From an uncultured Collinsella sp. (GTDB lineage: Bacteria; Actinomycetota; Coriobacteriia; Coriobacteriales; Coriobacteriaceae): a stretch of 54,873 bases of DNA. Under the pieces are notes generated by a model. It was not told the DNA's origin. It searched no databases and saw only the letters and a program-made list of their open reading frames with translations. The DNA lies in contig CABSMZ010000001.1 of NCBI GenBank assembly GCA_902478875.1, positions 1-54,873 of the forward strand, given 5' to 3'. Shown here piece after piece: positions 10,689 through 19,263 of this stretch (within the stretch, counting starts at the first letter, position 1; each line of letters opens with the position of its first letter). The position numbers and the translations under genes are program-made.

Positions 10689-12337
10689 TGAAGGCGATCT
10701 GGCTTGCGTGCTGCGCGTGCGGCGATTACGGGCTGTTGCAGCGGGAAGTCGAGGGCCGTGATGCGGGTGCACAGGTGCTTCGCGTGGGTGACCTGGACGG
10801 GCTGGTTTCCATGGCGCGGGCGTTTCCGTCGCGCCGCGGGGCTGCCATCATCGCGGCGTCTCTGTTTGATACCGAAGATGTGCGCAAGACTGTTGCGCGC
10901 CTGACGGCCGAAGGCCGCGTGAGTCGCGTGGTCGTGTTGATAGAAGCGCTCGATCCGTCGGATATCGAGGGGCTGTTTCGCGCGGGGGCGACCGAGGTCA
11001 TCGCTGCACACAGAATATGCGGCAACGGGCGCGCGGGCGAGGGAGCGGTTGATTCCGATCGGCGCATGACGATTGAGCCCGATGCTTTTGTTGATAGGGA
11101 ACCCGGGGCGCCTCGCGCTACAAGAGGCCCGCGTGTTGATGATTATGGAAAAGCGGAAGCCGAGCATGGTCGGCGCCCCCGGAACCCCCTTGTATACGAT
11201 GACGCTGGAGGGCCGGCGCAGCATGCTGGCGACTCCCCGGCAGTAGATATGGGATACGTGCACGGCGTGAATCTGGCGGATGAACTCGACGAAGTTGAGG
11301 GCCTTGCCGGGTGCGGCGAGTTGTCGCTGATGCAGCATGAGCAGATTGCGCAGAACGAGCCTGCTTCGCAGACCGAACAAGCAGCCATGCCGGCTTGGAC
11401 GCAGCACGTGGTTGCGGCGGGGGAGACGGGGACGCTGTCACCGACGCCCGCCCCGCCGCCTCCGATGCCGCCGGCAGACGCTACCGCTCCGCCGCATCGA
11501 GCTCCAGTCATCTGCGCTATTTCGGGTTCGGGCGGTTGCGGCAAGTCGACGATCGTTGCCGCCATGGCACACACATCGTCGCTGTTGGGCTTGCGTGCCG
11601 CCGTGCTCGACCTGGACCTGATGTTTGGAAACCTTTACGACTTGTTAGGCGTCGATGCTCCGCGCGATATGGCGGCACTTATCGAGCCATCGGCGGCGGG
11701 CGCGCTCACCGAGCCGGATATCGTAGCCACATCGATGCGCGTGGCGCCGGGCGTTACGCTCTGGGGTCCCGTCGCGGCGCCCGAGCAAGCCGAGCTCATG
11801 GCACGTCCGGTGGAGCTACTGCTTGATGTCCTGCGTCGCGAATCCGACGTGGTCTTTATCGATACCTCGGTCTTTTGGGGCGACGCCGTGGCGGCTGCGG
11901 TGGCGGCGAGCGACCGTTGCCTGGTCGTTGGCGATGCGGCGGTGTCGTCCGCGGCATCGGCGTCGCGCGTCATTGAACTGGCAAGTCGAGTAGGTGTGCC
12001 GCGCACGCGTATGAGCGCCGTGTTCAACCGGTTCGGTGCGCGCGGGGCAGACGAGGACGTCGCTATGCGCTTTGAGATTGCCTGTGCGTTGAGCTCCAAG
12101 ATTCGTATCGCCGATGGCGGGCAGGATCTCGCCGCGCTCATGGCGTTTGGGCGTGCTGACGAGGCAGTGGGGCAGACCAGCGCTTTTGCGACCAGCGTGC
12201 GCGAGGCCACGCGCGAGATGCTCGTGGAACTGGGGTGCGCCGTCGGCCCTTGGAGCGATATGGTCGCCGACCGTGCAATGCGCACCGAACGCCCGCGTAT
12301 CCGCCTTCCCTGGTCGCACGAGGGTGATCAGCGATGA
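10688..12337 (+). CDS. cpaE: Flp pilus localisation ATPase CpaE/TadZ
   Basis: This MinD-like ATPase is expected to position the Tad pilus machine in the cell. The first 110 or so residues form a degenerate receiver-like domain without an evident phospho-acceptor. A linker of about 160 residues, rich in Gly, Ala, Glu and Pro with a proline run (PAPPPPMPP), separates it from the ATPase domain. There the deviant Walker A reads GSGGCGKST (about 279-287), followed by VLDLDLMFGNLYDLLG and the Walker B-like VVFIDTSV. Its length (549) exceeds that of many homologues because of the linker. The ATG overlaps the cpaB stop by one base. GGAGG at 10674-10678 is the ribosome site. Confidence 0.88.
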   Translation: MKAIWLACCACGDYGLLQREVEGRDAGAQVLRVGDLDGLVSMARAFPSRRGAAIIAASLFDTEDVRKTVARLTAEGRVSRVVVLIEALDPSDIEGLFRAGATEVIAAHRICGNGRAGEGAVDSDRRMTIEPDAFVDREPGAPRATRGPRVDDYGKAEAEHGRRPRNPLVYDDAGGPAQHAGDSPAVDMGYVHGVNLADELDEVEGLAGCGELSLMQHEQIAQNEPASQTEQAAMPAWTQHVVAAGETGTLSPTPAPPPPMPPADATAPPHRAPVICAISGSGGCGKSTIVAAMAHTSSLLGLRAAVLDLDLMFGNLYDLLGVDAPRDMAALIEPSAAGALTEPDIVATSMRVAPGVTLWGPVAAPEQAELMARPVELLLDVLRRESDVVFIDTSVFWGDAVAAAVAASDRCLVVGDAAVSSAASASRVIELASRVGVPRTRMSAVFNRFGARGADEDVAMRFEIACALSSKIRIADGGQDLAALMAFGRADEAVGQTSAFATSVREATREMLVELGCAVGPWSDMVADRAMRTERPRIRLPWSHEGDQR

Positions 12338-13662
12338 GCCTGCAAACGAGGATTAAGGCTGCCGGCGCTGCGGCGGCGGCAGCGCCTGTAGATGCGGGGC
12401 GTCGCCGCGCCGTGAAACGACGCACCAAGCGCGCCGTGATGGACCGCATGGGTTACGACGAAGTGGCGCGTATCAGCGCCTATATCGACCCGGCACTTGC
12501 CCGCTCGGAATTGCGTCCTGCGGTGGAGGCGGCGCTCAATGTTGAGGAGCCGACCGATCTCGCGACGCCCGAGCGCGAGGCCATCATCGACGAGATTTTG
12601 GATGACGTGGTGGGCTTGGGGCCGTTGCAGCCGCTCATCGAGGACGACACCGTTACCGAGATCATGATCAACGGCTGCCGCTCGGCTTTCTTTGAACGCG
12701 GCGGCGTCTTGTACCCCATCGAGCATGCGTTTGAGGATGATGAGCAGATCCGTGTGCTTATCGACCGCATTATCTCGCCACTTGGCCGCCGTATCGACGA
12801 GCGCAGCCCCATCGTCAACGCCCGCCTTAAAACGGGCTATCGCGTCAACGCGGTGATTCCGCCTGTGGCGATTGACGGACCGATTCTCACCATCCGAAAG
12901 TTCTCGGACCGTATCTGCTCGCTGGACGAGCTCGTGGGGTTGGGATCGCTGCCGCTTTGGTATGCGCAGCTGCTGTCGTGTGCGGTGTCGCTGCGACAGG
13001 ACTTGGCGGTTGCGGGAGGCACGGGATCTGGTAAGACCACCCTGCTCAACGCGTTGTCATGTGAGATTTCCACCGGCGAGCGCATCGTGACGATCGAGGA
13101 CTCTGCCGAGCTCAAGTTTGCGCATCATCCGCACGTGGTGCGCCTAGAGGCGCGCGAGGCTTCAATTGAGGGCGAGGGCGCGGTGACGATCCGCGACCTG
13201 GTGACTAATGCCCTGCGCATGCGCCCCGACCGCATCGTGGTGGGCGAGGTGCGCGGTGCCGAGTGCTGCGACATGTTGCAGGCCATGAACACGGGCCACG
13301 ACGGGTCGCTCACCACGCTTCATGCGGGTTCAGAACAGGAGACCGTGGTGCGTCTGACGTTGCTTGCACGTTATGGCATCGATCTGCCGAGCGAGCTCAT
13401 CGAGGAGCAGATTGCCATGGCACTCGACGGTATCGTGATGTCCGAGCGCCACGCCGATGGCAGGCGCTTCGTCTCCTCGTATTCGGGGGTGCGACGCGCC
13501 GCATCGGGCGGCGTAGAGCTCGAGCGCTATGTGACGTTCGATGCCGCCGAGCGCACCTGGACGCTTGACCGCGAGCCGCCGTTTATCGCAGAAGGCCTGC
13601 GGTCGGGGACGCTCACACAAGAGGAGGTGGACGAATGGAGATCACTGTGCCCCTCGTCGTAG
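12334..13662 (+). CDS. cpaF: Pilus assembly ATPase CpaF/TadA
   Basis: This is the hexameric secretion-type ATPase that powers Flp pilus assembly. In the 442-residue protein the N-terminal domain contains DDTVTEIMINGC, typical for CpaF. The motor domain carries Walker A GGTGSGKTT (about 229-237), an Asp box (TIEDSAELKF), a Walker B region RIVVGEVRG and a His box (TLHAGSEQETVVRL). The ATG lies inside the cpaE stop (ATGA overlap of four bases), implying coupled translation. The next gene starts 28 bases before this one ends. Confidence 0.96.
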   Translation: MSLQTRIKAAGAAAAAAPVDAGRRRAVKRRTKRAVMDRMGYDEVARISAYIDPALARSELRPAVEAALNVEEPTDLATPEREAIIDEILDDVVGLGPLQPLIEDDTVTEIMINGCRSAFFERGGVLYPIEHAFEDDEQIRVLIDRIISPLGRRIDERSPIVNARLKTGYRVNAVIPPVAIDGPILTIRKFSDRICSLDELVGLGSLPLWYAQLLSCAVSLRQDLAVAGGTGSGKTTLLNALSCEISTGERIVTIEDSAELKFAHHPHVVRLEAREASIEGEGAVTIRDLVTNALRMRPDRIVVGEVRGAECCDMLQAMNTGHDGSLTTLHAGSEQETVVRLTLLARYGIDLPSELIEEQIAMALDGIVMSERHADGRRFVSSYSGVRRAASGGVELERYVTFDAAERTWTLDREPPFIAEGLRSGTLTQEEVDEWRSLCPSS

Positions 13663-14561
13663 GGGGCTTGGCAGGGCTTTCTGTCGCGACGGCGTGCGGG
13701 GCGGAACCTCGTGTGCCGCAGGTACCGCCGGCGGAGCTGGCACGTCAGGCGCTCGAGACGGTGGCAGAGAAGCTGCCGCGTGAGCTGGTGGAAAACGATC
13801 TGCTGAAAAAGATCGCCCGTTCGTGGGCATCGCTGGCTCCGGCGCATCGCCTTGGCCTCGTGATCGAAGATGCTTCGGGACGTTTGGCGTTTCTGCTGCT
13901 ATCGAGCGGTGTCTGCTGCGTTTTACTAACGATGGTGTCGTTATCGCCCCTCGGATTTGCCTTGGGACTTGTTGCTCCGTTTGCCGTTGGTGCCGCCCGG
14001 GATGGCTTTGAGAGCCGGCGCGAGCAACACGATGCAGAAGAGGCGATGCCCGAGGCGTTTACCGCACTTTCCATGTCGCTTGCCTCGGGACATTCGCTGG
14101 CCCAGGGCATGCGCTTTGTGGGCGCTCATGCGCAAGAGCCAGTGCATACCGAGTTTTTGCGGGTGGCGGCGGCGATCGATTGCGGCATCTCGGCGACCGA
14201 CGCGCTCGATGACTTGCTCGTACGTATCGACGCCCCCGGTCTTTCGCTTGTGACCTTGGCGCTTAAGGTGTCTCAGCGCACCGGCGCTCCGCTTGCCGAC
14301 TTACTGTCCGAGGCGTCGAGCATGGTGGGGGAGCGCATTGAGCTCAAGCGCCGCCTGGATGTTAAGACGTCGCAGGCTCGCATGTCTGCGCATATGGTCG
14401 CGGCGATGCCGGCGGGCATGTGCGCGGTGTTGGCGCTGCTTTCGGCAGATTTTCGTCGCGGTCTTGCGACGCCTGCCGGCGCGGGCGCTGTGGTGCTGGG
14501 TCTTGCCCTCAACGCCGTTGCCCTGGTGGTTATCCGGCGCATTATGCGGGTGGAGCTATGA
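13635..14561 (+). CDS. tadB: Tad pilus inner-membrane protein TadB
   Basis: The 308-residue protein has a type II secretion F domain (about residues 130-260, with PEAFTALSMSLASGHSLAQG and QRTGAPLADLL) between membrane helices. Two of these lie near residues 80-120 and two at the C-terminus. TadB pairs with TadC to form the membrane platform on which CpaF works. GAGGAGG at 13620-13626 within the end of cpaF is the ribosome site. The stop codon overlaps the tadC start as ATGA. Confidence 0.93.
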   Translation: MEITVPLVVGGLAGLSVATACGAEPRVPQVPPAELARQALETVAEKLPRELVENDLLKKIARSWASLAPAHRLGLVIEDASGRLAFLLLSSGVCCVLLTMVSLSPLGFALGLVAPFAVGAARDGFESRREQHDAEEAMPEAFTALSMSLASGHSLAQGMRFVGAHAQEPVHTEFLRVAAAIDCGISATDALDDLLVRIDAPGLSLVTLALKVSQRTGAPLADLLSEASSMVGERIELKRRLDVKTSQARMSAHMVAAMPAGMCAVLALLSADFRRGLATPAGAGAVVLGLALNAVALVVIRRIMRVEL

Positions 14562-15199
14562 GCGCCTCGGTTGCAGTTGCGGCTTGCCTGTGCGCCCTGA
14601 GTGTATTTGTCGCGACGGGTTTTGATCGGGCGGATGCACGCAAGATCGCAGGGGCCTGCAAGCGCGAGGCGGTGCTGGTCGCTGCCGCGGGTCGCTCGGT
14701 GGTCGATGCTCTGACCGCGCGAGTGAAGGGCGCGGTTGGAGCGGGCGGCCCGGCGCGAGTGTCGCTCGGCGAAGTGTCCGAGATGATCGATGTTGTGCGC
14801 TTGGGTCTTTCGGCCGGTCTTTCGTTTGATGCGGCGCTTGAGATTTTCTGCGCCAACCGCCGGTCAGTGCTGGCTCTTCGCCTTGAGCGCGCCTGCATGG
14901 CGTGGCAGGTGGGCGTGGGCACGCGTGAGGACGAGTTGTTGGCCGCCGCGCGCGACCTGGACGTGCGAGCGCTCGAGACCTTTGCCATCACGGTGGGGCA
15001 GGCGCTCGCCCTGGGTGCCCCACTTGCCGAGACGCTGGCCGCTCAAAGTCGCGAGATCCGTGCGGCTCATCGCGCCGCGGTCGAGCGCGAGATCGAGCGT
15101 GCGCCCGTCAAGCTGTTGATTCCCACCGGCACGCTCATCTTGCCGGCGTTGCTTCTGTCCATATTGGGCCCGCTGCTGGGAGCAGGCGGGATGATGTAG
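14558..15199 (+). CDS. tadC: Tad pilus inner-membrane protein TadC
   Basis: This second T2SF-domain platform protein is 213 residues when started at the ATG that overlaps the tadB stop (MSASVAVAACLCALSV). This start gives an N-terminal membrane helix and follows GGGTGGAG. The open frame extends further upstream but only as a shadow of tadB. The T2SF core is seen in EMIDVVRLGLSAGLSFDAAL and QALALGAPLAETLAAQ, and a last hydrophobic helix ends at the C-terminus. It is shorter than TadB-type proteins, as is usual for TadC. Confidence 0.92.
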   Translation: MSASVAVAACLCALSVFVATGFDRADARKIAGACKREAVLVAAAGRSVVDALTARVKGAVGAGGPARVSLGEVSEMIDVVRLGLSAGLSFDAALEIFCANRRSVLALRLERACMAWQVGVGTREDELLAAARDLDVRALETFAITVGQALALGAPLAETLAAQSREIRAAHRAAVEREIERAPVKLLIPTGTLILPALLLSILGPLLGAGGMM

Positions 15200-15209
15200 G
15201 GAGGAATAC

Positions 15210-15443
15210 ATGAACACGATGGTCGAAGTTGCTGACAAGGCTTGGAGCTGGGCTTTTTGCCGGGCGATTCACACTCGCCAGCATGCCAAGGAGCTGTTGC
15301 AGGAGGAGAGCGCGCAGGGTACCACCGAGTACGCCATTTTAGTGGGCGTACTTGTGGTGATCGCGATTATTGCCATCGTTGCATTTAAAGGCAAGGTTAA
15401 AGAGCTATGGGATGCGATCAGCGAGGGCATCAACAGCCTGTAG
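15210..15443 (+). CDS. flp: Flp-type prepilin (major pilin candidate)
   Basis: This 77-residue protein has a 33-residue leader, then EESAQGTTEYAILVGVLVVI, a class IV Flp signal with the E-Y pair five residues after the expected cleavage point, and a single hydrophobic stretch. By alignment on the E-Y pair the residue before cleavage is Ala rather than the usual Gly. It follows tadC by ten bases and has GGGAGG upstream. It is the likely main subunit of the pilus. The prepilin peptidase needed to process it is not in this window. Confidence 0.92.
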   Translation: MNTMVEVADKAWSWAFCRAIHTRQHAKELLQEESAQGTTEYAILVGVLVVIAIIAIVAFKGKVKELWDAISEGINSL

Positions 15444-15970
15444 AGGGCGAGCGCCCCATCGGGGTGCTGCTGGTGTTTGCTTGCCTGACCGTGGCGATAG
15501 CGGCGGTGCTTTGGGGGCTTAACGCCGCGCGGCAGCAGCGTCCTGGGACCGCCTCCGATTTGGGCTCAGATTCGGCGGTGGCGTCTCAAAAAGATGAGAT
15601 GCGAGATGCGGACGATTCGGATGTCGCTGTCACGGCGCAAACCTTTCTGCGGACGCTCGACAAGCGGTCTGGCACTGCGACGGATTCGCCTGAGGGCAAC
15701 GCGATTGCGGTCCGGCTTGCATGGTCCGAGGACCGACCGATGACCGAAGCGGCGGCGGATATGCTGCGTGCCTATCGCGAGGTACCCACGGCGCAACTTG
15801 CTCTGAGCGGCTATCTCGACATCAAGGGAAACGTGTGGGGCGCCATCGTGCGCGACGGACGCGGCTGGGTCGATATGGTGACAATTGCCGCGGATGCTGG
15901 CGATGCTTCGTGTCGTCTGCGCGCCGTGCGCCTGAGCCCGCAGGCAACGGACTCAAAGGAGGGATCGTGA
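15407..15970 (+). CDS. Tad-locus hypothetical membrane-anchored protein
   Basis: This protein of up to 187 residues is not one I recognise. It has one hydrophobic segment near its N-terminus (IGVLLVFACLTVAIAAVLWG) and a polar domain of about 130 residues outside it. The only in-frame ATG, at 15407, lies 37 bases inside flp, with a weak AGAG upstream. GTG at 15464, with GAGGG at 15443-15447, is an alternative that would begin right at the membrane helix. Sitting between the pilin and the TadE-like genes, and with a bitopic layout, it is probably an accessory or minor component of the pilus machine. Confidence 0.72.
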   Translation: MGCDQRGHQQPVEGERPIGVLLVFACLTVAIAAVLWGLNAARQQRPGTASDLGSDSAVASQKDEMRDADDSDVAVTAQTFLRTLDKRSGTATDSPEGNAIAVRLAWSEDRPMTEAAADMLRAYREVPTAQLALSGYLDIKGNVWGAIVRDGRGWVDMVTIAADAGDASCRLRAVRLSPQATDSKEGS

Positions 15971-15971
15971 A

Positions 15972-16190
15972 ATGCATGATGTCCTGCGTGAGGAATCTGC
16001 CCAGGCGACGGTCGAATACGCCATCGTCACGGTGGCGCTGTTATCGATCGTGCTGGCGATCGCGGGACTTTGGCGTGCCGGCACCGATGGGCGCTTGGCG
16101 GCGCTGGTTGAGCGGGCGGCATCTCATGGCGTTGCCTCGACGTCGGTTATCGACGCCGCTGCGGCCGCTAAGGACATCGCGTTGTATTGA
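15972..16190 (+). CDS. Small TadE/Flp-like pseudopilin
   Basis: The 72-residue protein starts MHDVLREESAQATVEYAIVT and has one hydrophobic helix, followed by an Ala-rich tail. The A-Q-A-T-V-E-Y segment matches the processing region of Flp (A-Q-G-T-T-E-Y) and of the two TadE-like proteins further on, so all four are probably cut by the same prepilin peptidase. GGAGGG lies 8 bases before the ATG. It may be a minor pilin. Confidence 0.82.
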   Translation: MHDVLREESAQATVEYAIVTVALLSIVLAIAGLWRAGTDGRLAALVERAASHGVASTSVIDAAAAAKDIALY

Positions 16191-16662
16191 TGCCGCGCGC
16201 GAGGACCGGGCGCAGTCTACGGTCGAGGCCGCTTTTTTGCTGCCGACGTTTCTGACACTCATCCTTCTCGCGCTGCAACCGGTGTGCCTGCTCTATACGC
16301 GCGCGGTCATGGAGTCTGCCGCCGCCGAGACCGCGCGGCTCATGACCACGACGACGGCGGAGGACGACGATCTTAAGGAGTTCGCCCGCCGCCGACTTGC
16401 CGCAGTGCCCAACGTTTCGATCTTTCATGCCGGCGGGCCGTTGTCGTGGGATATCGAGCTTGGCCGGGCCGGTGCGGGTGGCGTCTCGTCCGTGTCCGTT
16501 TCCGGCGAGGTCAAGCCGTTGCCTGTGATCGGTGCGTTTGCGCAGGCTATGGGTGGTACCGCCGAGGGCGGCTACGTTGAGCTCAAGGTCGATGTCTCGT
16601 ATCAATCGCGTCCCGAATGGCTGGAGGGAGATTATGATTCGTGGATTGCTGCATGGGATTAA
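16126..16662 (+). CDS. tadE: TadE-like pseudopilin
   Basis: The core is REDRAQSTVEAAFLLPTFLTL with a hydrophobic helix and then YTRAVMESAAAETARLM, the standard TadE pattern, followed by a domain of about 110 residues. The start is uncertain. In this frame the nearest ATG to the processing motif is at 16126, inside the previous gene, giving 178 residues. ATT at 16186 would start directly before it, and ATG 16087 is also open. Heavy overlap with the previous gene suggests translational coupling. TadE proteins are pseudopilins required for Flp pilus formation. Confidence 0.82.
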   Translation: MALPRRRLSTPLRPLRTSRCIDAAREDRAQSTVEAAFLLPTFLTLILLALQPVCLLYTRAVMESAAAETARLMTTTTAEDDDLKEFARRRLAAVPNVSIFHAGGPLSWDIELGRAGAGGVSSVSVSGEVKPLPVIGAFAQAMGGTAEGGYVELKVDVSYQSRPEWLEGDYDSWIAAWD

Positions 16663-18787
16663 GCGTTTCTGGTCTAGACGCGTTTTGACGCACCGTCCGA
16701 GCTGCCATCGCAAGCGAGGCGGCTTTATGGGTCGAGCCGGTGTCGATCTGTTTATCGAAGACGGCGCCTATACCACGCTTTCTTCTGCCGTGGTCATCCT
16801 AGTGGTGCTCACATTGTTGTTTTCGTCGACCGCGGCGATATGGAGCATGTCGCGTGCCGGGGATACCCAGGTGGCGGCTGATAGTGGCGCGCTGGCGGGT
16901 GCCAACGTAGTGTCGTCCTATCACACGGCTGCCACGGTGGTTGATGCGAGCATCTTGAGTCTGGGGCTGGCGGGGTTTGCCACGATCGGGACGGGCCTGG
17001 TCGCCATCCTCATCCCGGGTGCCGAGCCGGTTGCCGGCAATATGGTCGACACCGGGATCGAGATCATTAAAACGCGCAACAAGTTTGCCAAAAGCGCATC
17101 GGAAGGCTTACAGAAAATCGAGACGGCCCTGCCGTATCTGATCGCCGCGCGTGCCACGCAGGCGGTGTCGGCGCAGGATACCGATAGTGTGACCTATACC
17201 GGTACGGCGCTTGCCGTGCCCAGGACATCCGAGTCTGACTTCGCTGCGCTCAAAGGGTCAGAGATCTCGACCGATACCATTAAAGACACATCAGATGATT
17301 TAGAGCGTGCGGCCGAGGAGCTGCGGAAGGCTTCTGAGGACACGGCGAAGGCTAAAGAGCGTGCTTGGCTGGCGGATTGTGGTGGGTCTGACAAGGGCTC
17401 GGTCGGCAGCTGTTCTTGCATGTGGGAGCGCGCGAAAAGCCTAACGGATCTTTCCGGTGTTCAAAATCCGCATTACTCATCGAGCGTTACGTGGGAGCCT
17501 CAAGTTGCCCTTGATCGCGCGAAGGACTACTACCATTGGCGTCTGACAAATGAGAAGCCCCAGGGCTCGAGTGTCGAGATGAAGGCAGAGTCTGCGGCGC
17601 GTAAGGCGTTTTATACCTATGCGAACGCGGAGGTCGATCGGGCATATATAACCGAGAACGGAGACAGGGTTTCCTCCTATATTCCGCTGCTGCCGCGCAA
17701 CTCTGATGAGGTTCGGGCGACGGAACTCTATACCGATGCGGTGTGGCCGACGAGCGTGAACGATGACAAGGCGTATCTGCATTACGGGACGACCTGCCCT
17801 AACTATAAGAAAGGGACGCCGAGCGGATTTGCTTCGGTTGCCGATTACGATGGACAGGATAAATGCAGCAAATGCCATTTTGGCGTTTTGTCGCTTGGTG
17901 CTGTTGCGGCGCCTTCAACCTCTATCGAAAACGGCTTCGAGTATCACTTTGACAAGTTTAAAGACGCCCTGGAGGACTACGTCGACTGTCGCAACAAGGA
18001 GCTCGAGCTCGAGCGTCAGACCGAGGACGAAGCCGACCGTGCGGGCAATGCGTTCGATACCGCCATCAAAGAACTTTCCGGTGAGCGCCCGCGTATCGCT
18101 CCGCCCGGTCGCAACGGCGTGGTTGCCTTTGCGGTTTCGGGTGCCATCTCGAGCTCCGATGAACTCAACTCTTCGTTTAACACGGCAGTCAGACTTGGCG
18201 ATCGCGGTGCCATCTCTGCCGCGGTGCTGGCGCCCGATGGGGCGACGGCGCAAAACAACGTGCTTTCGCGATTTTTCTCGACATTGAAGGAACGCTCGGG
18301 CGGCGTTGCCGGCGTGCTCGACGGCGTCATGGATGTCTGGGGACGGCTGCTTGTGGGATACGGAGACATCCAAGGTTCGGCCGACGAACTTATGGACGAG
18401 ATGATTAAAGGCCTAGGAGGGGGCAGCGGCGCGTTGGGCTCCATTGCATCGTGGCTCGGCGATACCGTTTCGGCGTCCGTGGCGGCGCTGGGTTTGGAAC
18501 CGTGCGACTTGCGCCTGCGAAAGCCGGTGCTGACCGATTCCGCCAACGTCATTAAGAGCCCGGGGTCTGACATCGCTGGCCTCTCTCAAGCGCAAGACAA
18601 ACTGCGAAGTATTCCGTTGGGCGTGACCGATCCCAAGGCGCTTTGCGAGGCGTTGGAATATCAAGTCGAACGCACCATCAGCGGTACGATGTTCACGCTT
18701 GCGGAGATTCCTCTGCCCGGCGGCGGCTCCATCCCGCTCACCGTCGATGTCGCCACGCTGGTTGGCGCTCTGGGCGGTGGGTCGTAA
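16634..18787 (+). CDS. Large TadG-like pilus protein
   Basis: This 717-residue protein has an N-terminal charged stretch, a membrane helix at about 52-74 (SAVVILVVLTLLFSSTAAIW), then AGDTQVAADSGALAGANVV, the typical start of the TadG/Flp-associated outside domain. A second hydrophobic stretch lies at about 105-125. The long remainder includes charged, likely coiled-coil helices near 225-245 and 440-470. It has cysteines at 249, 260, 262, 388, 411 and 414, with the last two in CSKCH. ATG 16634 is chosen for GGAGGGAG at 16623-16630. It overlaps TadE by 29 bases. Its size and cysteines are unusual for the family. Confidence 0.8.
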   Translation: MIRGLLHGIKRFWSRRVLTHRPSCHRKRGGFMGRAGVDLFIEDGAYTTLSSAVVILVVLTLLFSSTAAIWSMSRAGDTQVAADSGALAGANVVSSYHTAATVVDASILSLGLAGFATIGTGLVAILIPGAEPVAGNMVDTGIEIIKTRNKFAKSASEGLQKIETALPYLIAARATQAVSAQDTDSVTYTGTALAVPRTSESDFAALKGSEISTDTIKDTSDDLERAAEELRKASEDTAKAKERAWLADCGGSDKGSVGSCSCMWERAKSLTDLSGVQNPHYSSSVTWEPQVALDRAKDYYHWRLTNEKPQGSSVEMKAESAARKAFYTYANAEVDRAYITENGDRVSSYIPLLPRNSDEVRATELYTDAVWPTSVNDDKAYLHYGTTCPNYKKGTPSGFASVADYDGQDKCSKCHFGVLSLGAVAAPSTSIENGFEYHFDKFKDALEDYVDCRNKELELERQTEDEADRAGNAFDTAIKELSGERPRIAPPGRNGVVAFAVSGAISSSDELNSSFNTAVRLGDRGAISAAVLAPDGATAQNNVLSRFFSTLKERSGGVAGVLDGVMDVWGRLLVGYGDIQGSADELMDEMIKGLGGGSGALGSIASWLGDTVSASVAALGLEPCDLRLRKPVLTDSANVIKSPGSDIAGLSQAQDKLRSIPLGVTDPKALCEALEYQVERTISGTMFTLAEIPLPGGGSIPLTVDVATLVGALGGGS

Positions 18788-19263
18788 TGAGTATCCGCAT
18801 GCGTCTGCGCGAGGAGCGCGCCCAAGCGACGGTGGAGATGGCAGTGGTTACGCCCGTTTTGCTGGTGCTGGCACTCATCGTGTACAACGTCATGATCTTT
18901 GCCAGCGCTGTCGCGCGCTTCGACCGCGTGGTGCCCGACATCGTGTTGGCGCACGCCGTGGCGTCGGAGGGGGAGGGCGACGAAAGCTCTGCCGATGCCT
19001 CGGCGACGGTTCAGACTCAAATTCTGAATGCCATGGAGGGCTATGACTTGCAGATCGAAGTGTCGAGCGAGCAAGGCGCGGAGGCATCGGATGGTGGCCT
19101 GCTCTCCCTATCCGGTACGTTTAGGACCTACACCTGCACCATGCACTATGAGCCTTGGCCGACTTCTCTCAGCATCGCTGGCGTTCCGCTGGGGGCGCCG
19201 ACAACGTTGTCGCACGAGCGCGCGGTGACGGTCGATCCATGGCGCCCGGGGGTGGTCATGTGA
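18787..19263 (+). CDS. Second TadE-like pseudopilin
   Basis: This 158-residue protein has REERAQATVEMAVVTPVLLV, the same A-Q-x-T-V-E processing region as the other pilin-like proteins of the operon, and one membrane helix. A polar domain of about 110 residues follows, which contains a single Cys. The ATG overlaps the previous stop (TAATG), and its own stop overlaps the next start (GTGA), so it is firmly in the operon. Its role is probably minor pilin or pilus priming. Confidence 0.85.
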   Translation: MSIRMRLREERAQATVEMAVVTPVLLVLALIVYNVMIFASAVARFDRVVPDIVLAHAVASEGEGDESSADASATVQTQILNAMEGYDLQIEVSSEQGAEASDGGLLSLSGTFRTYTCTMHYEPWPTSLSIAGVPLGAPTTLSHERAVTVDPWRPGVVM

